This document shows positions 44,807-53,183 of a DNA stretch of 64,000 nucleotides, piece after piece (the first letter of the stretch is position 1; each line of letters begins with the position of its first letter). A program made the translations under genes and the position numbers. The notes beneath the pieces were generated by a model. The model was not told the origin of the DNA, did no database searches, and saw only the letters and a program-made list of their open reading frames with translations. The DNA is from Niveibacterium umoris. GTDB lineage: Bacteria > Pseudomonadota > Gammaproteobacteria > Burkholderiales > Rhodocyclaceae. The stretch lies in NCBI RefSeq assembly GCF_014197015.1, contig NZ_JACIET010000003.1, forward strand, positions 124,001 to 188,000, read 5' to 3'.

Positions 44807-45981
44807 TGCTCGACGCCTTCACGATGCAGTTTGCAACCGTTTTGACGGCGCTGGCGCTGGTGACCGGCCTGCTGGTGGCGAACGAGAACCTACGGCGACA
44901 TGAGGCGCTGCGGCTCTGGCTGGCCGGCCTCGCGCTTTTCGGCATCGGCGTCACCGCCTTCATGCTGCAGAAACAGTTGCCGCTGCGCCTGAGCATCGCG
45001 CTCACGGCGCTGTGCACTTACGGCGGCGTCATGTTGCTGCTGACAGCGGTGCTCGCTCTGAGCGGGCGGCGCGCACCGGCATGGCTGCTGGTGTTGCCGA
45101 TCGCCGCGCTGACGGTGGCGCAAATGTTCCAGACCGAAGACGCTGATTCGCGCCGGCTCCTCAACGCGATCGTCGGCGTCGCGCTCTACGTCGCGGCCGC
45201 TTTTGCGGCCCTGCACCCGGTGCAGGGTGTTTCGCGCCGCGCACGGCTGGTGCTGGCGAGCAGCTTGCTGCTCGGGGCCGCGGCCTACGCCTTCCGCATC
45301 CACGCGGTGATGCAGCCAATCCTGGCCGGGACGCAGCGCAGCGGCATCGACACCAGCCATGTGCTGCTGCTGATTGCTTCACTGCTGGCAAGCACCATCG
45401 CGATGGTGCTGATTCACTATGAACGCGAGGGCGAGCACAGCCACCGCCTTGCCACCCTCGACCCGCAGACCGGTGCCTACAACCGCCGCACCCTGTTCGA
45501 TCTTGGGCAACGCGAGCTGGCGCGGGCCCAGCGGCGCGAGCGGCCCTTGTGCGCCGTGGTGCTGCGTATCGACGAGCGACCGGCAGGCCAGGAACCGCGG
45601 CTCCCGCACGAAGATGAACGCGCGCTCTTGCACCTTGCCGAACTCGCGACCAGCACGCTGCAGCGCCAGGACCTGTTCGGACGCCTTGGCAGCGCGGAGT
45701 TCTGCATCGTGCTGCCGGACACTGCGCTGGACGGTGCGATGCAGGTTGCCGAACGGCTTCGCCTGCGCGCAGAAACCGTGTCGCAGACCGAGTGTGGCGT
45801 GGCCTACACGGTATCGCTCAGCGCAGCGGAGCGCGCGCCGAGCGAGCTTTCGTTCATGCATCTGAGCACGCGCGCGCAAACGGCCTTGCTCGCCGCCGAA
45901 GCGCCCAATCAGGTGGTGCAAGACATCGACGGGCAGAACGGCAGCCGCGCACGCGTCACGCAGGCCTTCGAGCCCGGCTGA
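44803..45981 (+). CDS. Membrane protein with strongly degenerate GGDEF domain
   Basis: A 392-residue protein with the same build as its upstream neighbour: six or seven membrane helices (1-205) then a GGDEF-like domain (about 220-370) with GSAEF (296-300) in place of GGDEF and no RxxD (QRQD at that place). It should be inactive as a cyclase and probably cannot bind c-di-GMP at the I-site. Overlap of four bases with the preceding gene means coupled translation, and the shared layout suggests ancient tandem duplication and a heterodimer. Confidence 0.85.
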   Translation: MMLDAFTMQFATVLTALALVTGLLVANENLRRHEALRLWLAGLALFGIGVTAFMLQKQLPLRLSIALTALCTYGGVMLLLTAVLALSGRRAPAWLLVLPIAALTVAQMFQTEDADSRRLLNAIVGVALYVAAAFAALHPVQGVSRRARLVLASSLLLGAAAYAFRIHAVMQPILAGTQRSGIDTSHVLLLIASLLASTIAMVLIHYEREGEHSHRLATLDPQTGAYNRRTLFDLGQRELARAQRRERPLCAVVLRIDERPAGQEPRLPHEDERALLHLAELATSTLQRQDLFGRLGSAEFCIVLPDTALDGAMQVAERLRLRAETVSQTECGVAYTVSLSAAERAPSELSFMHLSTRAQTALLAAEAPNQVVQDIDGQNGSRARVTQAFEPG

Positions 45982-45987
45982 GGTCGC

Positions 45988-48663
45988 TCACCGCTGGCGG
46001 TGCCGTTTGGGGTGACGGATCAGTTTCTCCGCACCGACGATCAGATTCACCAGAGCGCCGATCAAAAGGATGTCACCCCAGCTTGCGGCATCGATCGCGA
46101 CGCTGCCGAAGGCCGCCTGCATCAGCGGTGCGTAGGTAAAGGCCAGTTGCAGAAGGGCCATGCCGGCAATACCGGCCCACAGCGAGAGATTCGAGAACAC
46201 GCCCACACTCCACCAGCTGTGCAGCAGCGAGCGGCAGTTGAGCAGGTAGGCCATCTCGCCGAACACGAAGACGTTGACCGCCGCGGTCCGGGCGTAGTCG
46301 ACGCTGTGCCCGGCGGCCAGCTCACGTTCGAACAGCCCGAATGCGCCGACCACCAGCAGGCTGCCGGCAAGCACCACCCGTGCCGTCAGCGCACGCGTCA
46401 GGATGGGCTCTGACGGGGCGCGCGGCGGGCGCGTCATGACATCGCGCTCGATCGGCTCGAAGGCGAGCGGCAAGCCGAGCAGCAGCACGGTGCTCATGTT
46501 GATCCACAGGATCTGCAGCGGGGTGATCGGCAATGCCACGCCAGCGAGGACGGCCACCATGATCACCACCCCTTCGGCGAAGTTGGTCGGCAGCGTCCAT
46601 ACGATGAACTTGAGCAGGTTGTCGTACACGCCGCGCCCCTCTTCCACCGCAGCTTCGATCGAGGCGAAATTGTCGTCAGTCAGCACCATGTCGGCGGACT
46701 CCTTCGCGACATCGGTGCCGCCCTGCCCCATGGCCACGCCGATATCCGCCTGACGCAGCGCCGGCGCATCGTTGACGCCATCGCCGGTCATCGCGACCAC
46801 CTCGCCGCGTGCCTGCAAGGCTTCCACCAGCCGCAGCTTCTGCTCCGGCTCGACACGTGCGAACACCGACACCCGGCCTACCGCTGCGTCCAGCGCTGCT
46901 TCGTCCAGTGCCGCCAGTTCGCGTCCGGTCATCACGCCCGAGTCTTCGCTGCCGATGCCCAGCGCGCCGGCAATCCCCGCCGCGGTCGTGGCGTGATCGC
47001 CGGTGATCATCACTACGCGAATGCCCGCCGCCTTGCAGCGCGCGACGGCAGCCATCGCCTCATCTCGCGGCGGGTCGACCATGCCCTGGAGGCCAAGGAA
47101 CACGAGTCCCTTGCCGATCGCGTCGCGCTCGATCCGGTCGGCCGGGTGAGGGCCGCAGGCGAAGGCAAGCACCCGCATGCCGCGCGCTGCCATGGCCTCG
47201 GCCGCCGCATGGATGGCGCCGCTGTCGATCGGTACGCGGTCGCCATTGGCATCGAGCGCGCTGTCGCAACACCCCAGCACCCGCTCCAGCGCGCCCTTGA
47301 GCCACAAGCGCTGCCCGTCGCCGTTGCGGTTGAGGGTCGCCATGTACTGGTAGCGTGCGTCGAAAGGCAGTTCGTCGGTCCGCGGGTGGGATGCGCGCAA
47401 GCCTTCGACATCGAGCCCGCCGCGCGTGGCGGCGAGCAGCAGCGACCACTCGGTCGGGTCGCCGGAAAAGACGTAGTCATCGCCTTCGACGCGCATCTGC
47501 GCGTCATTGCAGAGGATGCCGGCGCTCAGCAGCGGCGCCAGCGCCGCGTTGGCGACGGGTGCGCCAGCGCCGGGCCGAATCCGCCCGCTCTTCGGCGAGC
47601 CGCCGCCCTCCACCGTGTAGCCGAATCCGCCGACGAGCAGCTCGGTGACCGTCATGCGGTTCTGCGTCAGCGTGCCGGTCTTGTCCGAACAGATCACGGT
47701 CACACTGCCGAGCGCCTCGACCGCGGGCAAGCGGCGGATCACCGCCGCGCGGCGCGCCATGCGGCCGACGCCGATTGCCAGCGTGATCGTCAGGGCTGCC
47801 GGCAGCCCTTCCGGGATCGCGCCGACGGCCAGCGCAACGGCCGCCATCAGCATGTCTGGAACGGTTTCGCCGCGCGCAAGACCGACACCAAAGGTCAGCG
47901 CCGCAAGGACGACGATGATCCACAGCATCAGATTGGAAAACACGGCAAGCCGCCGCGTCAGCGGCGTCGCCAGCAGCGGCGCGGCATCGATCAGCGCGGC
48001 AATGTGACCGACCTCGGTACGTCCGCCGGTGGCGACGACCACGCCTCGCGCCCTGCCCCGCAGCACATGGGAGCCGGCGTAGGCCATGCACAAGCGCTCA
48101 CCGAGGGCAGCTTCGACCGCAACCGGGTCCGCTGCCTTCGCCACCGGCAGACTCTCGCCGGTGAGCATCGACTCGTCCACCGTGAGGTCGCGCACGCGCA
48201 CAAGCCGCAAATCGGCCGGCACGCGGTCGCCGGGATCGAGCAAGACGATATCGCCCGCGACCAGGGCGGAAGACGCCACGCGCGTCCGCTCGCCATTCCT
48301 GACAACGCTGGTGAGCGCCGCAACCTGGCGTGCCAGCGCCGCAATGGCGGCCTGTGCGCGGACCTCTTGCGCCGCCCCGACGATCGCGTTGATCAGCACG
48401 ACGAGGAAAATCACGCCGGCGTCGACCCATTCACCCAGGGCCAGCGCCAATACCCCGGCCGCCAGCAGGATGTAGATCAGCGGCTCGCGCAGCTGTGTGA
48501 GGAAGCGCGCGAACGGCCCGGCGGGCGGCTTCCCGCTGATCTGGTTGGGGCCGTCCCGGGCGATGCGGCGGGCAACCTCGTTCTCGTCAAGGCCACGCGC
48601 AGCATCGACTTCGAACGCCGCAAGGCACTCGTCGGCCGCACTGGCGTGCCAGGGCCGCGACAT
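45988..48663 (-). CDS. P-type cation-transporting ATPase (Ca2+ / PMA1-SERCA-like)
   Basis: An 891-residue type II P-type ATPase. Actuator TGES in SMLTGESLPV, PEGLP in the fourth helix region (IPEGLPAALTI), phosphorylated Asp327 in CSDKTGTLTQN, and the hinge GDGVNDAPAL (about 625) are all present. The PEGLP motif fits Ca2+ (or Mn2+) export; the ion is inferred. The start overlaps the stop of the dehydrogenase gene upstream by one base, so both belong to one transcript. Convergent with the GGDEF pair. Confidence 0.92.
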   Translation of the reverse strand: MSRPWHASAADECLAAFEVDAARGLDENEVARRIARDGPNQISGKPPAGPFARFLTQLREPLIYILLAAGVLALALGEWVDAGVIFLVVLINAIVGAAQEVRAQAAIAALARQVAALTSVVRNGERTRVASSALVAGDIVLLDPGDRVPADLRLVRVRDLTVDESMLTGESLPVAKAADPVAVEAALGERLCMAYAGSHVLRGRARGVVVATGGRTEVGHIAALIDAAPLLATPLTRRLAVFSNLMLWIIVVLAALTFGVGLARGETVPDMLMAAVALAVGAIPEGLPAALTITLAIGVGRMARRAAVIRRLPAVEALGSVTVICSDKTGTLTQNRMTVTELLVGGFGYTVEGGGSPKSGRIRPGAGAPVANAALAPLLSAGILCNDAQMRVEGDDYVFSGDPTEWSLLLAATRGGLDVEGLRASHPRTDELPFDARYQYMATLNRNGDGQRLWLKGALERVLGCCDSALDANGDRVPIDSGAIHAAAEAMAARGMRVLAFACGPHPADRIERDAIGKGLVFLGLQGMVDPPRDEAMAAVARCKAAGIRVVMITGDHATTAAGIAGALGIGSEDSGVMTGRELAALDEAALDAAVGRVSVFARVEPEQKLRLVEALQARGEVVAMTGDGVNDAPALRQADIGVAMGQGGTDVAKESADMVLTDDNFASIEAAVEEGRGVYDNLLKFIVWTLPTNFAEGVVIMVAVLAGVALPITPLQILWINMSTVLLLGLPLAFEPIERDVMTRPPRAPSEPILTRALTARVVLAGSLLVVGAFGLFERELAAGHSVDYARTAAVNVFVFGEMAYLLNCRSLLHSWWSVGVFSNLSLWAGIAGMALLQLAFTYAPLMQAAFGSVAIDAASWGDILLIGALVNLIVGAEKLIRHPKRHRQR

Positions 48664-49616
48664 CAGGCCACCCGGTTGATGGGTTCGCCGCGCAGGTAGG
48701 CATCGATGTTGTCGACCGCGCTATCCGCCAGGCGCTGGATCGCTGCACGCGACGACCACGCCATGTGCGGCGTGATGATGAGGTTGGGAATGTCGGGCGC
48801 GAGCAGCGGATGCCCGGGCGGCGGAGGCTCCTGCGACAGCACGTCTGTCGCCGCCCCGGCGATGCGCCCGCTGCGCAGCGCTTCCGCGAGCGCCGGCTCG
48901 TCCACGAGCCCCCCCCGCGCGGTATTGATCAGCACCGCCGTGGGTTGCATGCAGGCAAATTCGGCCGCGCCCATCAGCAGGCGCGTCTCGGCGTTGAGCG
49001 GACAGTGCAAGGACACCACATCGGCGACGCGCAGCGCATCGTGGAACGCCATGTAGCCGTCGCGCACCTGGGATGCGCCCTTGCGCTCGGCCAGCACGAC
49101 CCGCATGCCGAGCGCTTCCGCCCGCCGGATCAGGCCATCACCGAGCGAGCCGCGCCCGACAACCGTCAGCGTCGCTCCGCACAGGTCGGCCACCGGCCGG
49201 TCAAAAAGCCCGAAGCTCGCGGCGCGGCTCCAACGCCCGCTGCGCACGTCATCGACATAGGCCAGCAGGTTGCGGCGCAGCGCCATCATCAACATCAGTG
49301 CGTGCTCCGGCACGGTGTCGGCGGCATAGCCACGCACATTGCTCACAACGATGCCGCGGGCGCGACAGGTCGCGAGGTCGACGTTATCGGTACCCGTCGC
49401 GGATACCGAAACCATGCGCAGCTCGGGTAGCTTTTCGAGTATCGCGGCACTGAGCACGGTCTTGTTCACCAGCGCGACGCGCGCGCCTGCAAGGCGCACC
49501 ACGACCTCGTCGGCCGGTGTCGTCGCATGATCGATCCATTCATGCGGCGCCGCCGGGCGCTTGAGCGTTACCGGAAGCGAGGCAGTTTCGAGCGAGACGA
49601 CGCGCGGCACGGTCAT
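48663..49616 (-). CDS. D-isomer-specific 2-hydroxyacid dehydrogenase (HprA-like)
   Basis: A 317-residue NAD(P)-dependent dehydrogenase for 2-keto/2-hydroxy acids such as hydroxypyruvate or glyoxylate. The catalytic set is present: Arg in NTARGGLVDE, Glu in SQEPPPPGHP and His in TPHMAWSS. The nucleotide motif is irregular (VVGRGSLGDG). ATG 49616 has AGGGGAG eight bases upstream. Its stop overlaps the ATPase start. An IclR regulator is divergent and probably controls both. Confidence 0.9.
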   Translation of the reverse strand: MTVPRVVSLETASLPVTLKRPAAPHEWIDHATTPADEVVVRLAGARVALVNKTVLSAAILEKLPELRMVSVSATGTDNVDLATCRARGIVVSNVRGYAADTVPEHALMLMMALRRNLLAYVDDVRSGRWSRAASFGLFDRPVADLCGATLTVVGRGSLGDGLIRRAEALGMRVVLAERKGASQVRDGYMAFHDALRVADVVSLHCPLNAETRLLMGAAEFACMQPTAVLINTARGGLVDEPALAEALRSGRIAGAATDVLSQEPPPPGHPLLAPDIPNLIITPHMAWSSRAAIQRLADSAVDNIDAYLRGEPINRVA

Positions 49617-49804
49617 GAAGAGACTCCCCTGCATCCTGAACAGATCCTGGTTCAAGCATAGCCGCTGCACGGGATCGCTTGCGGGACGAAGTCAAACAAT
49701 CGTCGCGAGGGACGCGCCGCCATGGAAGGCAACGCGCCCCGAAGGCGCTCCATTCAGAGCTCAGGAAACGCCCAAACCGAGATCGCAGCCCGCTGGACGT
49801 ATCA

Positions 49805-49843
49805 ATATTTCACATTGCGAAACATCCCGCATTGCAATATGAT
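49805..49843 (+). promoter_or_regulatory. Predicted iclR promoter with overlapping palindromic operator
   Basis: TTGCGA (49815-49820) and TATGAT (49838-49843) are separated by 17 bases, a good sigma-70 pair. The palindrome ATATTTC-N7-GAAACAT (49805-49825, one mismatch in 7) covers the -35 region. An IclR protein bound there would block the promoter, which predicts autorepression and control of the divergent dehydrogenase/ATPase unit. Confidence 0.6.
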
Positions 49844-49875
49844 GCGCCGTATTCCAAAAGAAAGAAGTTGTCGCA

Positions 49876-50691
49876 GTGGCTGCCGAAGAACCCAAAGCAT
49901 CGTCGATCCAGGTGATCGAGCGGATGATGAATCTGCTCGATACGCTGGCAAAGCACCCGGACCCGATTCCGCTCAAGCAACTCGCAGGCGAAACCGGCCT
50001 GCACCCGTCGACCGCGCATCGCATTCTCGCGGCGATGACCGCGCGCGGCTTTGTCGAACGCGTCGATGCCGGCGTGTATCGCCTCGGCATCCGGCTGCTG
50101 CAGTTGGGCAATGTGGTCAAGTCGCGCATCTCGGTGCGCGATTCGGCGGTTGAGTCGATGCAGAAGCTGCACCTTGCGACCGGAGAGAGCGTCAACCTTG
50201 GCATGCGCGACGGCGACGACATCGTGTATGTCGAGCGCACCTCGAGCGGCCGCTCTGCAGTGCGGGTGGTGCACATCGTCGGGGCACGCGCCCCCTTGCA
50301 CACCACGGCGACCGGCAAGCTCTTCCTCGCCGAAGAGAGCAACGCGCGCATCGCCGAGTACGCGCGCCGCACCGGCCTGCCACCTTCGACGCCAGCCTCG
50401 ATCACGACCCTCGCGGCGCTCGAAAAAGAGCTCGAACGGGTGCGTCGGCATGGCGTCGCCTATGACATGGACGAGGTCGAAAACGGCGTGCGCTGCATCG
50501 CCGCCGGCATACGGGACGATTCCGGCGAGCTGATTGCCGGGCTGTCGCTCTCTACCCCGGCCGATCGCTTCAACCCCGACTGGGCGCCGCTGGTGCGCGA
50601 CACCGCGGCCGAAATCTCCGCAACGCTGGGATACTTCAAACCCGAATCGAGCACCGTCGCCCTGCGCAACGACAAAGCACCAAGACGTTGA
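49876..50691 (+). CDS. IclR-family transcriptional regulator
   Basis: A 271-residue regulator: winged HTH (about 12-75, with HPSTAHRILAAM) and a GAF-like IclR effector domain (80-250; GARAPLHTTATGKLFLAE, YDMDEVENGVRCIAAGI). It starts with GTG. Divergent from the 2-hydroxyacid dehydrogenase gene; the ligand is probably a related small acid (inference). Ends at a strong bidirectional terminator. Confidence 0.9.
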   Translation: MAAEEPKASSIQVIERMMNLLDTLAKHPDPIPLKQLAGETGLHPSTAHRILAAMTARGFVERVDAGVYRLGIRLLQLGNVVKSRISVRDSAVESMQKLHLATGESVNLGMRDGDDIVYVERTSSGRSAVRVVHIVGARAPLHTTATGKLFLAEESNARIAEYARRTGLPPSTPASITTLAALEKELERVRRHGVAYDMDEVENGVRCIAAGIRDDSGELIAGLSLSTPADRFNPDWAPLVRDTAAEISATLGYFKPESSTVALRNDKAPRR

Positions 50692-50703
50692 TCCGCTTGC
50701 GAC

Positions 50704-50740
50704 AAAAACAAAGCGCGCCGTAAGGCGCGCTTTTCGTTTT
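50704..50740. terminator. Bidirectional terminator between iclR and pbpG
   Basis: AAGCGCGCC / GGCGCGCTT with a GTAA loop, preceded by an A-rich run and followed by TTTTCGTTTT. Confidence 0.9.
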
Positions 50741-50754
50741 GCCGACCCGCAGGC

Positions 50755-51801
50755 TCAGCCAGCAGGCACATGCGCACCAGCCTGATGCGCCACAAGGTTC
50801 TCGACCCAACGCTTGACACGCTGCGCATCTGCGACACGAGTGAATTTGCCGACCGAGTCGAGCAGCACGATCACCATCGGCTTGTCCGCGAGCCAGGCCT
50901 GCATCACCAGGCAGCGTCCGGCCTCGTTGATGAAGCCGGTCTTGGAAACGCCGATCTGCCAGTCCGGGCTCTTGACCAGCGCGTTGGTGTTGCGGAAGGT
51001 CTGCTCCCGCCCGCGGACCATCAACGTTTCTTCGTCGTCGGTCGAGAACTGCCGGATCAGCGGGTAGTGCGAGGCGGCAGCCACCATCTTCGCGAGATCG
51101 CGCGCCGAAGACACGTTTTGCGGGTTGAGGCCGGTCGAATCGTGGAAGAAGGTTTCGCTCAAACCCAGCGCCTGCGCCTTGCGGTTCATCGCGAATACGA
51201 AAGCGTTGATGCCGCCCGGGTAGTTCCGGCCTAGCGCTGCTGCGGCGCGGTTTTCCGATGACATCAGCGCGACGTGGATCATCTCCTCGCGCGTCAGTTC
51301 GGTACCCACCACCAGGCGCGAACTGGTGTTCTTGAGCTTGTCCGTGTCGTCGTCGGTGACGGTCAGCGTTTCAGACAGCGAGAGCTTCGCATCGAGCACC
51401 ACCATCGCGGTCATCAACTTGGTGATCGACGCAATCGGCAACACCGATTCGGCATTGCGTTCGAGCAGCACCTTGCCGGTCCCCAGTTCCTGCACCACGA
51501 ATGCGTTGGAATGCAGCAAAGGGTTGCCGTCACGATCAACCGAAACCGACGTCGCGCGCACCGGCGACACCTTCGACGTGCGTGAATCCTGATACAGCGC
51601 CTTGGCAACGCTCACGCGTTTGCTCTTCTTGCTGTTGACCGAAGCATGTACGACATGGTGCCGCGACGAGGTGTGCGCTTTAGCCGTCGATTTGCGCGTG
51701 GGCGTTTTCGCCGATGCGTCTTTCGAATGTGCTGCGAACGCGGGCGTTCCCACGATGCTGGCCGCAACCAGCAAGGCGTAAATCATTCTGGGCTTTTTCA
51801 T
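50755..51801 (-). CDS. pbpG: D-alanyl-D-alanine endopeptidase (PBP7 type)
   Basis: A 348-residue penicillin-binding serine peptidase. Signal peptide (about 24 residues), a Lys/Ser-rich linker (25-80), then the peptidase S11 domain with SITK (Ser125-Lys128), SEN (182-184) and KTG (287-289). It cuts D-Ala-meso-DAP cross-links in periplasmic peptidoglycan. ATG 51801 has GGGGAAG upstream. The basic linker is longer than in E. coli PBP7. Confidence 0.9.
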   Translation of the reverse strand: MKKPRMIYALLVAASIVGTPAFAAHSKDASAKTPTRKSTAKAHTSSRHHVVHASVNSKKSKRVSVAKALYQDSRTSKVSPVRATSVSVDRDGNPLLHSNAFVVQELGTGKVLLERNAESVLPIASITKLMTAMVVLDAKLSLSETLTVTDDDTDKLKNTSSRLVVGTELTREEMIHVALMSSENRAAAALGRNYPGGINAFVFAMNRKAQALGLSETFFHDSTGLNPQNVSSARDLAKMVAAASHYPLIRQFSTDDEETLMVRGREQTFRNTNALVKSPDWQIGVSKTGFINEAGRCLVMQAWLADKPMVIVLLDSVGKFTRVADAQRVKRWVENLVAHQAGAHVPAG

Positions 51802-51875
51802 GCTTCCCCTTATTCGGCTGGTAAGCGAAACCGGCCTTTTCTTCATAGCGAGATTCTAACAATTTCTCAAGCGGA

Positions 51876-53114
51876 TTAAGAGGATAGCGCACCAATTTCA
51901 GACTGAATCTCAGCATCCTGTTCGGCGGTCATGGCACCGAAACCACTGCGATGGCCGCGAAACTCGCTTTTCACCGAAGCAGGATCCAGACGCAGAAAGC
52001 GGATCAGATCGTTGCGTTTCATCATGGCGTCACGATAGCCCAGATCGATCAGGGCACGCGTATAAGACGCCTCGAACAACAGATACGACAGCACTGTCGA
52101 CCCTGAACGCCCACCAGAACCCACGCCCCGCAGCATCACCCGCATCGGGCGCGGGAGTGCCTTGAAGTGGCGCGCGGCAAGGTGGTCGAGGCGCTCCGAC
52201 GGCGAAATCACCAGCGTTTCAATGGGCTTGAGGTTGATGCCCAGCTCGGCACGCAAATGATCGGGAATCTTCGCAACCGTCGAATTGATGCGCTCAAGGC
52301 GTTCAAGGTCCACCGCCAGACCGTCTAGGAAGATAGACGAAAGCGCGTGACCGGCAATTTGCGCCGGCGACGGGTATTTGTCTCCACGCGCCCGACGCGT
52401 TTCATCCTTGGCTCGCCCGGCCCCGACGACGAGGATGCGCGTGGCGCCAAGGTGCACGGCTGGCGAGACCGGCGCGAGCTGGCGCATCGATCCATCACCG
52501 AAGAACTCACGGTTGATCTTGATGGCCGGGAAGACGAAGGGGATCGCGCTCGAAGCCATCAGGTGATCCACGTTGAGCCGCGTCGGCACACCCACCCGCG
52601 CAGCCCGGCGCCAGGGTTGCACCCGGTGCGCCGCCTCATAGAAAGTCAGGCTCTCGCCGGTCGCGTAGCCGGAGCAGGTGACGCTGACCGCATAGAGCGC
52701 ACCGCAGTCGAGCGCGCGCCCGATCCCGTCGAAATCGAGTTTTGACGAGAGCAGCTCGCGCAGGGGCCGATTGTCGAGCAGCGAGCGCGGGCCGCGCCGC
52801 AGCAGCCATCCCCATAGCAGCGTGCCGCCCCACAGGAGCGCCGACTTGGCGACGGCGAGGCTGTCCGCCCGATAGACGTGCCGCGCGTGAAAGTGCCTCC
52901 AAATCCAGGCGAGGCGACGCACGCTGCGATCGAAGTCTTCGGCGTAGGAGGCAAGCGCCACCGCGTTGATCGCGCCGGCCGAAGTCCCGCACAGGATCGG
53001 GAATGGATTGTCCGAGCGCCGCCCCCGCAGTTCGCGGATCGCCCACAACACGCCGACCTGGTATGCCGCTCTGGCGCCTCCACCCGTCAGTACGAGTGCA
53101 GCACGGTCTTCCAT
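51876..53114 (-). CDS. Patatin-like phospholipase
   Basis: A 412-residue patatin-fold acyl hydrolase: oxyanion GGGARA (11-16), nucleophile Ser45 in GTSAG, and dyad Asp207 in DGS. The active site is complete. No signal peptide is visible, so it is cytoplasmic or membrane-associated; the substrate is unknown. GGGGGAAG precedes ATG 53114. The C-terminal 130 residues are basic and helical, of unknown role. Confidence 0.9.
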   Translation of the reverse strand: MEDRAALVLTGGGARAAYQVGVLWAIRELRGRRSDNPFPILCGTSAGAINAVALASYAEDFDRSVRRLAWIWRHFHARHVYRADSLAVAKSALLWGGTLLWGWLLRRGPRSLLDNRPLRELLSSKLDFDGIGRALDCGALYAVSVTCSGYATGESLTFYEAAHRVQPWRRAARVGVPTRLNVDHLMASSAIPFVFPAIKINREFFGDGSMRQLAPVSPAVHLGATRILVVGAGRAKDETRRARGDKYPSPAQIAGHALSSIFLDGLAVDLERLERINSTVAKIPDHLRAELGINLKPIETLVISPSERLDHLAARHFKALPRPMRVMLRGVGSGGRSGSTVLSYLLFEASYTRALIDLGYRDAMMKRNDLIRFLRLDPASVKSEFRGHRSGFGAMTAEQDAEIQSEIGALSS

Positions 53115-53183
53115 GCATCTTCCCCCTATCGCCCCTGACAGGGTTTGCGGCACGAATCTGACAAAGCTTTAGCGCCGAGCAGG

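Noticed and set aside
46993-48699. A long open frame opposite the P-type ATPase
   Set aside because: The ATPase strand has all catalytic motifs; the opposite frame is His/Arg/Gly-rich with no domain.
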